Source: Pyrenochaeta sp. MPI-SDFR-AT-0127 (lineage: Eukaryota; Ascomycota; Dothideomycetes; Pleosporales; Cucurbitariaceae). From it: DNA of 64,000 bases. The translations under genes were made by a program, and so were the position numbers. Below, piece after piece: positions 46,491 through 57,401 of the stretch; positions within the stretch are counted from its first letter, which is position 1, and every line of letters begins with the position of its first letter. A model generated the notes under the pieces. That model was given only the letters and a program-made list of their open reading frames with translations. It did not search any database and was not told the origin of the DNA. The stretch is from contig JAGTJM010000096.1 of NCBI GenBank assembly GCA_020747015.1, positions 22,508 through 86,507 of the forward strand. The letters run 5' to 3'.

Positions 46491-48338
46491 ATGGAAAAGG
46501 GGGAAAATGTATTATGTACGTAACGCTCAGGTCTCACAATGACTTATTACTTATGGTAGAACAGTTGACGAGGCGAATGGGAGTGATCGATCAACAGACG
46601 ATTTTACATGGACACAAGAGGAAGAGACTGCAGTCCGTCGCAAGCTGGACCGGGTTATTGTACCCCTCACAACTTTCCTCTATCTGCTATGCTTTCTCGA
46701 CCGGTATGCAGCACGGTTTTCGCAAAGTCACCGTACACTGACTCGTTGGACAGGGCAAATGTTGGAAATGCGCGTATTCAAGGCATGGGGAAGGACCTGA
46801 AGTTGGTTGGCTTCCGCTTCAATTGGGTTACATCCATTTTCTACATTGTTTACATGTTTGTCGAGGTACCTAGCAACATTCTTCTGAAGTGGATTGGCCC
46901 AAAGTACTACCTGCCCCTTTTGGTCGTTGGCTTCGGATTTGTTTCTCTGTGTACAGCCTTTGTACAGAGCTTCCAAGGACTGTTAGCTGCACGAGCTATG
47001 CTGGGTGTATTTGAGGGTGGGGTTATGCCGTAAGCGTTCTTCCTTTGGTCAGCATGACAGTTTTCCTAACAATTCCTAACCAGGGGCCTCGCTTTTTTTA
47101 TCACCTGCTTTTACAAGCGCAACGAGCTCTTGTTCCGTATCGGCATATATGTTTCTGCGGCCTCGATGGCAGGCGCTTTTGGCGGCCTTCTGGCCACCAT
47201 GTAAGCCAACTTGCGTTGCCTGATCATTGTCGTGAGCTAATACTTCATCTTTAGTCTTGCCCGCATCCCCCCATGGGGCATATCTTCTATGATCCTCCAC
47301 ACTTGGCGTAATATCTTCTTTTTCGAGGGGCTTTTCACCGTTATTGTTGGGCTGGGTGCACCGTTTCTGATGCCCCGAAGCCCCCAAGATTGTTGGTTCT
47401 TGAACGAACGAGAGCGTATGATCGCCACGCAACGACTTGTGTTGAAAGGTGGTGGTGCTGAAGATGAGAAGGTCGAAGTCCATCATGTGAAGAGGGCAGT
47501 GATGGTAAGAAAAATAACTCAAGATTGCTCACAAGACATGTACTAACTGCGTATCTCTCCCGTTCAGAATATCACCAACTACTTTTGCGCGCTAGGATTC
47601 TTCTTTATCAACATAACTGTTCAGGGAATCTCGCTATTCATGGTATGTAAGAGACACACCCACGCCTCAGACAACCGCTTACATATTGACTAGCCGACCA
47701 TCTTGAACGACCTCGGTTGGACTGCAACAAAGGCACAATTGTATTCTGTGCCTCCATATGTCTGCGCCTGTATCGCTGCAATCGCTGTCGCGTTTGTTTC
47801 TGACAAGACGAACCGTCGTGGGCTATATCTTGCAATTTTCACACTCCCGGCTATTGCTGGTTTCTCTATCATGCGATGGGCAACAAATCCCGACGTTCGA
47901 TACGGGGGCATCTTCTTAATCACACTTGGCGCTTTCCCTGGTGGTCCCGGTTTCCTCGCCTGGGCAGCGAACAATGCGGCGGGACCCGCTGTGCGATCTG
48001 TATCTACTGCTTATGTTGTTACCTTGGGCACCGCTGGTGGCATCCTTGCTACATGGTGAGTCGCATGGCTCTATTGCACTTTCTCCGCCTGTGGCGATGA
48101 CTAACTTATGTGCAGGACGTACACTAGCAGAGATGCCCCAAAGTATCCAACAGGCCACACAATCAATTTATGTGGTCAAATCTGCGTTTTGATTCTTGCC
48201 TGCTGCGGCATCGCTTATTGCAAGTGGGAGAACAAGCAGCGCGACCTCGGCAAGCGGGATCACCGCTTGACTGGCTTGAGCGAAGCACAGGTCAGGGACC
48301 TTGGCTACAGGCACCCAGAGTTCCGATATATCCACTAG
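46491..48338 (+). CDS. Second Dal5/Tna1-type major facilitator permease
   Basis: Gene with at least seven introns. The first exons are 46491-46515, 46565-46703, 46754-47029 and from 47084; the last ends at 48338. The product is about 470 residues. Family features are LYLLCFLDRANVGNARIQGM, VPSNILLKWIGPKYYLPLLV, RAMLGVFEGGVMPGLAFF, KRNELLFRIGIYVSAASMAG, WRNIFFFEGLFTVIVG, NDLGWTATKAQLYSVPPYVC and the C-terminal QVRDLGYRHPEFRY. Membrane segments are complete, so a working transporter is likely. It is only moderately similar to the permease at 37938, so a recent tandem copy is unlikely. Its upstream region faces that of QPRTase across 2.6 kb. Confidence 0.88.
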
Positions 48339-48864
48339 AACCAGGGTAGATGTTTTTTGTTACGATATTACACACTTCATCTCGCTTTGTTCTTGACCCC
48401 AGCGTCATCGTATGGTAGACAATATGCTGGAATACATCTTCATCGCTCGCACTTTGCTCCTATATATCATCCTTTGAGTCCCTCGAAGGCCTGGTGTGCT
48501 CCAGGCATCACTGGTTGGCATCTGTCGAGAAGTCTGCAAATTGTTACGAGTAGGTTGCAGGAGGTCACGCTCTCATTATATATGACAGATGACGACCTCC
48601 GTAACAACTCGGCACTTGGCCGTTGCTCAGCCTGTAAAACATTTAATAGGGCGTCTGCCAATTTAAATGTTGTATTAAGCCTGTGAACGCTCATAGGTCA
48701 GGGCAACGGGTGCAGATTGTTTTTGCTAATCAACATCAGGGCTGTCATGGTCGTTCAATATATTCATCTCATGTCGGGACAGGTTCCGTATACATAAGAT
48801 GGTGAGGGTGGGAACAGGCAGTGCTTTCCACTCCACATTGACAATCGTCTTTCCAGCATCCATT
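48339..48864. other. Spacer before the LPMO gene
   Basis: Same-strand spacer of about 0.5 kb with no supported gene. AT-rich parts near 48560-48680. Confidence 0.4.
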
Positions 48865-49722
48865 ATGTTCCTAGCTGGTGTCCTCCTCGCTGCAACAGTG
48901 GTACAGGCGCATTGTGAGTTGAGTCCTTGATCCTTGAATCTACTTTACCAACATGATTAGACACTTTCCCGCGCCTTGTGGTGAATGGTAAAGCTGAAGA
49001 GAAAGATTGGTTCGCAACCAGGGAGACCAAAAACGCAAATACAAAGCAAGGCATTGAGGTAAGTATGTCAAACATGGGCTGCATGTGGAAATTTTACCGA
49101 CAGAAACCCACATAGAACCCCTCAGTTGCTGATATTCGCTGCTATTCCTCCAAGAATGCTGCAAACGTTCTCACCGTCCCTGCAGGTGCGGACATCCATT
49201 ATGTCTCCACCCAGCAAGTCAACCACCCAGGACCCACACAGTATTATCTAGCGAAGGTGCCTGCCGGAGCCAATGCGAAGTCTTGGGATGGCGCTGGTGC
49301 AGTATGGTTCAAGATATCAACAACAAGGCCGAAGGTCGACGCGGCGAAACAGATGACCTGGCCAGGGCAGAGTATGTTGGCTCAAACATACAAAGGCGTC
49401 CCAAGCTCTTGTGCTCACAAGTACATCAGATGAATACAAAACACCTAATGCGACGATTCCTGTGGCGACGCCCAACGGAGACTATCTTCTCCGTGTGGAG
49501 CATATTGCTTTGCATATGGCCATGCAGGCGAACAAAGCGCAGTTCTACCTGAGCTGCTCGCAAATCCAGATCACGGGCGGCGGGGGCGGAACACCAGGAC
49601 CCCTTGTTGCTCTGCCGGGCGCATACAAGAGCAATGACCCTGGAATTCTTGTAAATTTGAATGACTATATAGCGGCGCCAGATAAGTACCAGCCCCCAGG
49701 ACCTGCTGTGTGGAACGGCTAA
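48865..49722 (+). pseudogene. AA9 lytic polysaccharide monooxygenase, reading frame disturbed
   Basis: Copper enzyme family that cleaves cellulose oxidatively outside the cell. Exons 48865-48913, 48961-49058 and from 49116. A 15-residue signal peptide ends right before His16 (VVQA|HYTFP), which would be the copper-brace histidine. Further family features are VADIRCY, VNHPGPTQYYLAKVPAG, AVWFKI, YLLRVEHIALH and AQFYLSCSQIQITGG. Frame is lost between MTWPGQS (about 49370) and LTSTSDEYK (about 49414): reading straight on meets a stop near 49433. Either a 34-base GT/AG intron (49371-49404) is spliced, which is very short, or the gene carries a small insertion. The rest of the domain is intact to the stop at 49722. 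Catalytic residues are all present, so it may still work if spliced. Confidence 0.75.
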
Positions 49723-50202
49723 GGATGGATGGTTTTGAAGACGGGCCAGGAAGCCAACTAGATGCTTGTTGTGTAAAGTAGACGAATGGCCAGTAAACCC
49801 TATCCCAGAAGTGTGCAGCATGCTCAATGTGAATGTGAATGTGAATACACGTGCTTCCTTACGTCATTCGCTAGTGCATCCAACATTGCGACATCGCTCA
49901 CATGGCGGGGCACGCATGGCGGGGCAGCAAAGAGGCTGCAAAGGAAAGACAACCAACTTTTGCCGTGTTTCAATAGGCCTGCGGATGTTGATTGCGTCGT
50001 CTAGGGACTTTTGTTGAAAACACTCCCTCTAGTGAGTGCAATTGGCCGGTCTGAGTCACCCTCGGAAATGCCCATCGTCTGTGACGCGCAAATCTTTTGA
50101 TTGGATGCTCTGACTGGCTCCCGCCTCCGACAGGCAACTGAAATACTTTTCGGCCGCCGCACCCGCCTGCCTTTTGTCGTCTTCTCTTGTCCTGCGTGGA
50201 AC
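49723..50202. other. Spacer with short GTGAAT repeat, upstream of ADE12
   Basis: About 0.5 kb. Near 49828-49850 there is a tandem GTGAAT run of three to four units. The last part is the adenylosuccinate synthetase promoter and leader. No gene seen. Confidence 0.45.
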
Positions 50203-51638
50203 ATGTCCGTCACTGTTGTCCTTGGTGCCCAGTGGGGTGACGAAGGCAAGGGCAAGCTCGCCGACATCCTCGCCCACGAGTCGCAAATCTGCTGCCGCGC
50301 CCAGGGTGGTAACAATGCCGGCCACACCATTGTCGCCAACGGCATCACGTACGACTTCCACATCCTCCCATCTGGCCTCGTAAACCCGAATTGCATCAAT
50401 GTTATTGGAAGCGGCTGCGTGGTACATGTGCCAAGTTTCTTCAAGGAACTGGAGGCCCTGGAGAAGCATGGCCTGAACACAGAAGGCCGCATCTTCATCT
50501 CGGACAGGGCTCACGTTGTGTTCGACGTCCATCAGCTGGTAGATGGCTTGGAAGAGGTCGAGTTAGGCGGGGGTTTTATTGGTGAGCCACACCCACCGGC
50601 AGAGTGATGTGACGCGGTACTGATTACACTGAACCAGGCACTACCAAGAAGGGTATTGGCCCAACGTACAGCACCAAGATGACTAGGAGCGGCCTCCGCA
50701 TGTGCGACCTTTTCGACGAAGAAATCTTTGAGCAGAAACTGAGAAGATTGGCTGTGGGATATCAGAAGCGCTTCGGTCCTCTGTTAAAATATGATCCGGA
50801 GGAAGAAATCGCAAAATACAAGGTGAACTTGCCAACTTTCTACACACCCCCTTTTTTAAACGTCGCTAATCTTCCCCTGTAGGACCTCCGCGAGAAGCTC
50901 GCTCCGTATGTTGTCGATCAAATTCCACTACTTGCATCAGCCAAAGAGAAGAACACGAAGATTTTGGTCGAAGGTGCCAATGCGTTGATGCTGGATATTG
51001 ACTATGGAACCTACCCGTTCGTTACCTCATCGAACACAGGTCTCGGGGGTGTCATCACAGGTCTCTCTCTAGGATGGCGGTCTCTTAAGGAAGTCATTGG
51101 CGTTGTAAAAGCCTACACAACCCGCGTCGGATCGTAAGTGTATAAAACAACATGATCTAGTCACAGACGTCTAATCCAGAGCAGCGGCCCGTTCCCCACC
51201 GAACAACTCAACGAGCTAGGCGATAAACTTCAGTCAGTTGGGCACGAGGTCGGGGTAACGACGGGGCGCAAGCGACGTTGTGGATGGCTCGATCTCGTCG
51301 TAGTCAAGCACTCACATGCCTGCAACGATTACACTGCCATCAACCTCACCAAACTTGATGTTCTAGACGACTTTGATGAACTCAAGGTCGCGACATCATA
51401 CTCTATCAATGGCCAACAACTCGAAGGCTTCCCTTCAAATCCCGAAATGATATCGCAAGTCGAGGTTCACTATGAGACGCTGCCCGGATGGAAGAAGCCC
51501 ACAACTGGCGCGAAGAGCTATTATGATCTTCCAAGTCAGGCACGAAAGTACATTGAGTATATTGAGAACTTTGTCGGCGTGAAGGTCAAATGGATTGGAG
51601 TTGGTCCAGCGCGCGACCATATGATAACTAGGTCATAG
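50203..51638 (+). CDS. ADE12: Adenylosuccinate synthetase
   Basis: GTP-dependent step from IMP and aspartate to adenylosuccinate in AMP synthesis, cytosolic. Exons 50203-50581, 50638-50822, 50883-51133 and 51185-51638 give 422 residues, close to the usual fungal length. The start MSVTVVLGAQWGDEGKGK carries the GTP loop with catalytic Asp13. Other conserved elements are GGNNAGHTI (catalytic His), IGSGCVVHVPSFF, GTTKKGIGPTYSTK, EGANALMLDIDYGTYPFVTS, TTRVGSGPFPTEQ and TTGRKRRCGWLDLVVVK. The exon 4 acceptor has two AG options; the one giving GSGPFPTE fits. No defect. Confidence 0.96.
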
Positions 51639-52014
51639 TCAGTCAAGGGTCGATCAAATACTGCACTTTTGATCGTTCCAGCTTTGTGCCTGTGCACTTG
51701 ACCTGGTACCGACTTTATCATCATGGGGTTCAAAGGGTTTGTCGCTGTCTCAGAACAGAATGGATACAGCTACCAAGAAATTCATAGAGTATAGATTATC
51801 GTATTTCAATTCGACATGTTTTCGCCGTAGTAGCTGATATTACGCCGTTGTTAGCCATTGCATTATACGTGCAAGTCTATAGCTCTACTTCTTTCAGGCC
51901 TTCTGACAAACTTGAAACGCGAGATTGAACTCTACGAACGCCCAGCATGGGATGAGATAGCGAAGATGATATGACACCAGTACCGTAGCCATACGAATTA
52001 TATAGTCCATGCCC
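51639..52014. other. Convergent 3' region between ADE12 and PEBP-like gene
   Basis: AT-richer spacer holding the 3' ends of both genes. Nothing else seen. Confidence 0.4.
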
Positions 52015-52849
52015 CTACTCCATAGCGAAGGCTGTGAATCCAGTACGTAAAGCCGTCAGCAAAGCCAGAGGCCCTTTTGCCGCTGCCGCGTACAAAACTC
52101 CAGCGCCAGTCGATTCCTCACCTTCACTCGTCTGGCTCGGTAGGATGACTTCTAGTGAACTTGTTTCACTTGCGCTTGGTGGTGGAAACGTCATTGTGGG
52201 ATGGTCTGCTAGATTTTGTACTCTGAAATTGCTTCTCGCAACGATAGGTGTCTGTTCTAAGCCTGTATCTTTGATGAAATGGGAGAGACTGAATGGCGCT
52301 CGATTTTCCGATAGGTTGCTGTATCTGGCGGGAATAGAGAAGCCTGATGGCTGTGGTGAGAAGAGGTAGAATTGGTAAGTATGAGCAACATCGCCAACGG
52401 GAGGCTCTGGTTGTATACAAGGTACTTGGACATTGGGGATGTTGAGTGGTGCTACACTTTCTGGAGAAGGATTGCTGTCGCTATTCACAACAGTCACATC
52501 TGTGACGAGCCAGTGCAAATGGCTGACGCGAGCACTATCCAGAGGGGCATCGAGGTCGATCATGAGAAGAACCCCCGAGTCTGTAGGCGTGCCCCAAATT
52601 GGTGTGCTGATATTGGGCGCATCTGCCATGTCTAGATCAGTCGGTTAGGTATCTGAAAAATGTGGTGGAGTGCCTGTACGTACGGCCAGGATGCATCAGC
52701 GCACCGGGCGCGTGAATGGTTTTGCTTCCATAAGTGGTGGTGAGTTGTTGAGTGGTAGGAATATCAGCTTGTGCAGTAGGAATATCAGCTTGTGCAGTAG
52801 CTAAGCAAGCCAATAGCGTGAAGACGCCCACAGTAAATCTGCCGAACAT
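52015..52849 (-). CDS. Secreted PEBP-like protein with duplicated segment after the signal peptide
   Basis: Two exons, 52849-52684 and 52631-52015, give about 260 residues. A signal peptide (FTLLACLATA) leads into a seven-residue unit, TAQADIP, present twice in perfect copy. The phosphatidylethanolamine-binding fold follows: LTTTYGSK, NISTPIWG, VLLMIDLDAP, HLHWLVTDV, YQFYLFSPQPSGFSIP and a final NFRVQNLADHP-type element. A Ser/Glu-rich linker and a hydrophobic C-terminus (AAAAKGPLALLTALRTGF) may be a GPI or membrane signal, although it ends with Met-Glu. Fungal secreted PEBP proteins bind lipid or act as protease inhibitor-like proteins; the exact role is unknown. The first ATG of the open frame is further upstream, but MFGRFTVG gives the clean signal peptide. 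Confidence 0.82.
52755..52796. repeat. Perfect 21-base tandem duplication
   Basis: Two adjacent identical copies (52755-52775 and 52776-52796) inside the PEBP-like gene, in frame, placed at the signal peptide cleavage region. Confidence 0.9.
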
Positions 52850-53785
52850 GTCGTCTCTGTACAGCATTGAGTGGATATGGGAGCGACAAGTCCAGGTCAT
52901 TAAACAGAGCGGTCTCAAATCCGAACTAGTGACCCTCAGAGTCTGGTTCATGTCTTGGACATTATTTATGACGTGCTCCTAAGCCATCGTGCTGCATTGG
53001 TTTTGGTAGTCCAACAATGAGAAGATTAGGGAGCCTTGTATGGTAAGCAGTGGCTTAGAGGCTCTGGTTAGACTGCCAATGGTGCTGGCTGCGAATCTAA
53101 GTAGTTGGGAAGTAGTCATTGCTGAGTGACGACAATACTCGGCGAAGCAACAGGCCCAGACTGCAACAATGGGTGTAAATACGGCTAGGGACAACTTGCC
53201 AGTGACATTAGCAAGTATAGTCGTAGCCATCAGAGGTGCTCCACACCAGCTATTTACAGGGGCTGACAATGCGTGCAAGACGTCTCCCTCTTGGGCAAGC
53301 TTGGCCAGCCGAGTGCCGTCTCGGCCGGACGAAACAGGCATGTTATTGGGCATTCAGTTGCTCTACCTTAGCCAAACGAGGAGAGTTCCCAAAATCCAGT
53401 GGATATGCTAATTCAAAAATTTCCGGAAAGTGAGTTGGCGAGCCCGTCAAACAACAACATTGGTAAATGCTAGTGGCGAGAATGAACATATATTTTGAGC
53501 GAGGATGATGATCCCATTCAGATACTCTGATGCGTTCAAAAATATAGCCAGTAAAGAACATCGTGCAGTGTGGAGATAAGATGGGATCAATCCATGCAGG
53601 GAGCAATCCCTATAAGCGCCAAGTTCCCTCTCTTACAGAGAACTTACATATCAAGAAGAGTGATTGATTTGATCTGATCCTCCTCTAGGTCAAAACAGGT
53701 CCATGGAGAACGCCAAATCCAAATGCAGCATTAACACGCTATAAAAATGCCGGTCTAGGGCGTATCTGGAAAGGAAAAAAAAGGT
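52850..53785 (-). other. Region with possible small uncharacterised gene
   Basis: Minus-strand open frames at 53606-53343 and 53353-52979 follow each other. The second has hydrophobic stretches (LSLAVFTPIVAVWACCF). They may be exons of a small membrane protein, a decayed gene, or chance. I cannot find a supported join or family. The right part is the 3' flank of BSD2. Confidence 0.2.
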
Positions 53786-54994
53786 CTACACGCTTCGTTC
53801 AGGGCTCTCGCCTTCCGCAACAACAGCAACGCCCAAGCCCCGATCTGGGGATTGTAGAACTAATTGCTCGTGGCGCCTGGCGCGGATGAAGTCTGAAACG
53901 CTCTTGATCAATATGAACCAGCCGACAATCATTAATCCGTAGGCTATCCAATCACTTCCCGTTATGGCGCTTGTTGCTGGTGTCATGTCTGAGCCACCAG
54001 TACTTGGACTGCCCACCGCATCCGGGTCAAAGTCGTGTGCATTTGGGTCGCTCGGTACGCCACCATCAAAGCCTTGCCCAGGATTGTCGTTGTTGCTGCT
54101 GCCTGGACTCAAGACGGCAGAGCGGAAGCCGAAGCCGAATTGGACGAGTGTGATGCCGAGGCCTGCGCGGGATCCATTTTTCGCGGCGTGTGTGGTGTGC
54201 AGGAGGTAAGTGAGGAGGAACCCAACAAGCTGGAAGGACATGGAGATCATGGCATTCCAGATGAAACTGAAGAGGGAGCCAACAGGCAGACCCTCGACAA
54301 ACACCTCATCGCCAAAGGTGCCCGGGGCGAGGATAGTGGTTTCCCAATAGGGTGGGGTTGCGTCTGCGGCGGCCTGCTCGTACGTCTGGTAGACTCAGTA
54401 TTTGCGTGCTGTGTGTTTCCATGGGTATTGTAGCATATACGTACCGGAGGCTTTTCTTCGGCATCTTCGCCTCTCGTGGGCTTCGCACTTAGATTTGCCC
54501 ATACACCACCGTTTCCTCCACCATATACACGGCCACTGGCCGGTGCCTGGGTGTTGAAGACGGGCAGTTCGGTCACTCTCCTTTGGATGCCGGGCGGAAC
54601 TTGCGCTTCCTCGGGCGGTGGATTCCCCCGCATAAGCCGCTGGCGATCGTCGCGGCCATCACCATCCTCATCGTCATCCGAGTCGGAGTCAAAGGTGTCG
54701 GCCAGTGTGCGGTCTTCATCGTTTGCGAGCGGGTCGTCGGATAGCAGGTGTCGCGAGGCGCCGTTGGCTGGTGACGATGTTTGCGAGCGGAAGGAGGGGG
54801 GCGGCGACGCAGGCGGCCACTGCTGCGTGGACAGACATGTTGTGGGCGAGTCGTCTTCATCGTGGGCGGCCACCTGAGCGATGGTCAGTACTCCTGTGGG
54901 TTGATTGCGACCAAAAGGGGGCCGCGGGGGGGGGGGGCATGGCTGCGTCGGATGGGCGGCGGCAACGTACCCTCTCGTAGCCTTGAGCAGGCAT
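53786..54994 (-). CDS. BSD2: Bsd2-type adaptor for Rsp5 ubiquitin ligase (metal transporter sorting)
   Basis: Endomembrane adaptor (NDFIP family) that recruits the Nedd4-type ligase Rsp5 to metal transporters and misfolded membrane proteins. Exons 54994-54971, 54873-54445 and 54385-53786 give 350 residues. An acidic Ser-rich cytosolic N-terminus carries the PY motifs PPTYEQ (created across the second splice junction) and PPYWET. The conserved membrane block follows: VFVEGLPVGSLFSFIWN, then MSFQLVGFLLTYLLHTTHAA with KNGSRAGLG, and a last hydrophobic segment IAYGLMIVGWFILI. Exon 1 encodes only MPAQGYER. Intron 1 contains a long run of G on the plus strand (about 54924-54937). The gene diverges from the CBP6-like gene. 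Confidence 0.92.
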
Positions 54995-55370
54995 GTCGGC
55001 AAGCGGCGGTTGTGCGATTCTGTAGCTACACAGGGGGTGGAAGGAAGGAAGGTCGGTCGTAGAGAGCCGCAGAGGCAGCGAGCGTGAGGTGTCAGAACGG
55101 AAGGCGAACAGGTACAGGTAGCAGTGCAGTTGTCGCCGCTGGAGAGTTGCAGGGCGAGGCCGTGTGTCAGCAGGCGGGTGCGGTTGAGCCCCGGGCGTGT
55201 CTCGCACCCAAGCCCGGCGCTTTCTGGGCGGTTCCACCATGCAAAGCCACCGCACAGACCACACGGGGCCCTGTCGACGGCTCGGTCGCATCATGGACCG
55301 CTTGAATGTGTTTGCCAGTGGGAGAGAGAGTCCCGGTGGAAGTGGCACTCTCGTCTTCACGCATTGCACC
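54995..55370. promoter_or_regulatory. Divergent BSD2 / CBP6-like upstream region
   Basis: 376 bases between divergent start codons. GC-rich. No TATA box seen. Confidence 0.5.
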
Positions 55371-55843
55371 ATGGCCACTACAGTACGCTATTCAGATGGA
55401 GCCCATGCAGGTGAAGCGGCACTGATGCTTGCCAGATTGCAAAACAATACACCCGCCTCCGCTCTCTCTGGCCCAAAGACGCCCTGCGCCCAAACCTCCC
55501 CTTCACCCGCGCAATCGAGCATCACGGCCTACCATATGGCGTGCAGCCTAGCGCTCTCGCCGCGGAAAACCTGCAGCCAAGTGCCTCTGTACTTGCAAAG
55601 CCCACCACAACCTCAACGTCTGCCCCCCAGAACCTCCAACGCGAACAAGCACAAGTAAATGCCCTCTACTCGCTACTAGAGGACCGGTACAGCAACAAGT
55701 ATGCCCTGTCGTCGGGCGTTCTGAAGCCGACGTCTGCGCCCGAGCATTACAGCAACTTGATGGAGGAGATTGCAAGAGCCCCACAGAAAAGTTGGTGGCA
55801 GGCTAAGCTTGATGAGTGGAAGATGAAGGTCCGGTGGACGTAG
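55371..55843 (+). CDS. Cbp6/UQCC2-like complex III assembly factor
   Basis: Two exons, 55371-55382 and 55436-55843, give 139 residues. The first exon encodes just Met-Ala-Thr-Thr; splicing (GTACGC ... TTGCCAG) joins it to IAKQYTRLRSLWPKDALRP, the start pattern of mitochondrial Cbp6/UQCC2 proteins. These help cytochrome b translation and complex III assembly. The C-terminal half (LYSLLEDRYSNKYALS; then KSWWQAKLDEWKMKVRW) also fits fungal members. The middle is Ser/Thr/Gln-rich and weakly conserved. Without the small exon the frame has no ATG before ATTGCAAAACAA because of an upstream stop, which supports the model. Confidence 0.7.
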
Positions 55844-57401
55844 CATTCAAGTAACTAGAAAAAAAGTGCGGCGCCGTACTGCATGCTTGTAACATATGCA
55901 TAGTGTAGGACTACCTGTCCCCGGCCGCGTCAGTGGACTACACATTCCGTAATCATAGGTCAACTTGCATTTGGGTGTCATTTCTCAACCAAGTGCTTGG
56001 TAGTCGATACAATCCTATCTTGATCCAACTTTACGTACCAACAAGTCAGCAATATATACTCCGTCACGCCAAATGAGGCGCTCTCTACCAGTTCTGATCA
56101 GGCCCCAAATCATTGAGACATACCGGTACCGTGATCGCTCCCATTTAAAACAAATTTCAAGGCCAAGATATATATCGTTTGGGTTAAATACATACATATT
56201 CTCTGTTGGAGCGTCAATCATAAATTCTGCATGCTAATGCAGTAGGTGCTGATGGTGCTAACACTCGTCCCAGGCGGACATTTCCAGAACATTTTACTCA
56301 ACTTCTTGATGTCATCACATATACTCGTAGGCCCTTCGATAAGTGTCTTTACCCCCATTATCATCTGTGCCCACCGGGGGCAGGGCTGCTGGAACGTGTC
56401 TGACAAGGTCATGGCAATCGAAAGCATGATTTACTTGCGGTCATACTAGCAGTAAGAACGCGCAGCTTTTTCTTGGTTTCTTACGCTTCCTCCTTTCATG
56501 TCTGCAAAGCCTTCCGGATTCCACTTGTATGTTCTATCGTAGAATTTCTGTGACCGTTGGGTGAGTGACTCATCAGGCGACGGAGATGTCAACTTAGTTA
56601 GGTGGTTGAATTTATCGTTCCATCTCAATCCACAAATTTGATTCCTGTTGTTTGCAGTGTCTAAACATTGTTCTATGCGTATAATTCAGGCATTTGTCCA
56701 GGTTCTCATCAAGACCGAATAAGTTTCTATTGCTTTTTGGCTGCAGGGCTTTTCAAATGGTGCTGGTAGGTGACAGTGATGCACTACAATATTGGTTGCG
56801 GGATTACACTTTTTTATCTTGTCAAAGCTACTATGGGTAGCAATGGGGTCTGCCGGGGAGAGAGCCATATGGAAATTCTAAAGTGAGATTGACCAAGTCT
56901 AGCTAATTGGTAGCTGACGATAAATATCCACTGCTAACGCGTGGCCACGATACATGTGAAGAGAACAGCCATAGACTTCCAACAAGTACAAATGCCGCTT
57001 GGGCATGCTGCCGAAACAAAATGTCTTAATTGCTGACAAGATGACTTTCCAGTAGCCGGGGGGGGGGGGGGGGGGGGCGCTCAGAACATCCCCGATGGGT
57101 ATCTTACAAAGCATAAGAGTATTGAAAATGATGTATAAAACGATCTAGAGCATAGACACCCAGATGAGAAACACACATTACATCCGAATGTTGGCTCGCC
57201 AAACGCTGCATTTGCAGCCAAGTCTGCACCCATGTGCGGACAAGGCGCAGGTGTCATTTCGGGATGAAGACAAGCCGGGAGTCAAGTACGAACTGTGGCT
57301 CATACGAATCGACGTGCTACGCAACTATGTCCTCTGTGAACATGTTTCGCTGTGTTCAGGGCTCCATATATGGCAAAGTAGACCGGGTCTGGCGAATCGA
57401 T
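55844..57401 (-). other. 1.56 kb AT-rich region with possible gene relic
   Basis: Mostly AT-rich. On the minus strand, five short open frames follow one another from 57114 to 56015 (for example NDKFNHLTKLTSPSPDESLT near 56600 and HHCHLPAPFEKPCSQKAIE near 56770). They may be exons or pieces of one small gene; I recognise no family and the splice signals are poor. A run of 20 G lies at 57058-57077. Confidence 0.3.
57058..57077 (+). repeat. Run of 20 guanines
   Basis: A plain homopolymer of G on the plus strand. It can form G-quadruplex structures and is likely length-variable. Confidence 0.8.

Noticed and set aside
37938..48338. The two permeases as a recent tandem duplication
   Set aside because: Signature segments differ at many residues and intron positions differ, so they are separate family members.
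53786..54304. A separate short membrane protein starting at 54304
   Set aside because: It is the C-terminal part of BSD2; joining the upstream exons gives the acidic N-terminus and PY motifs expected of the family.
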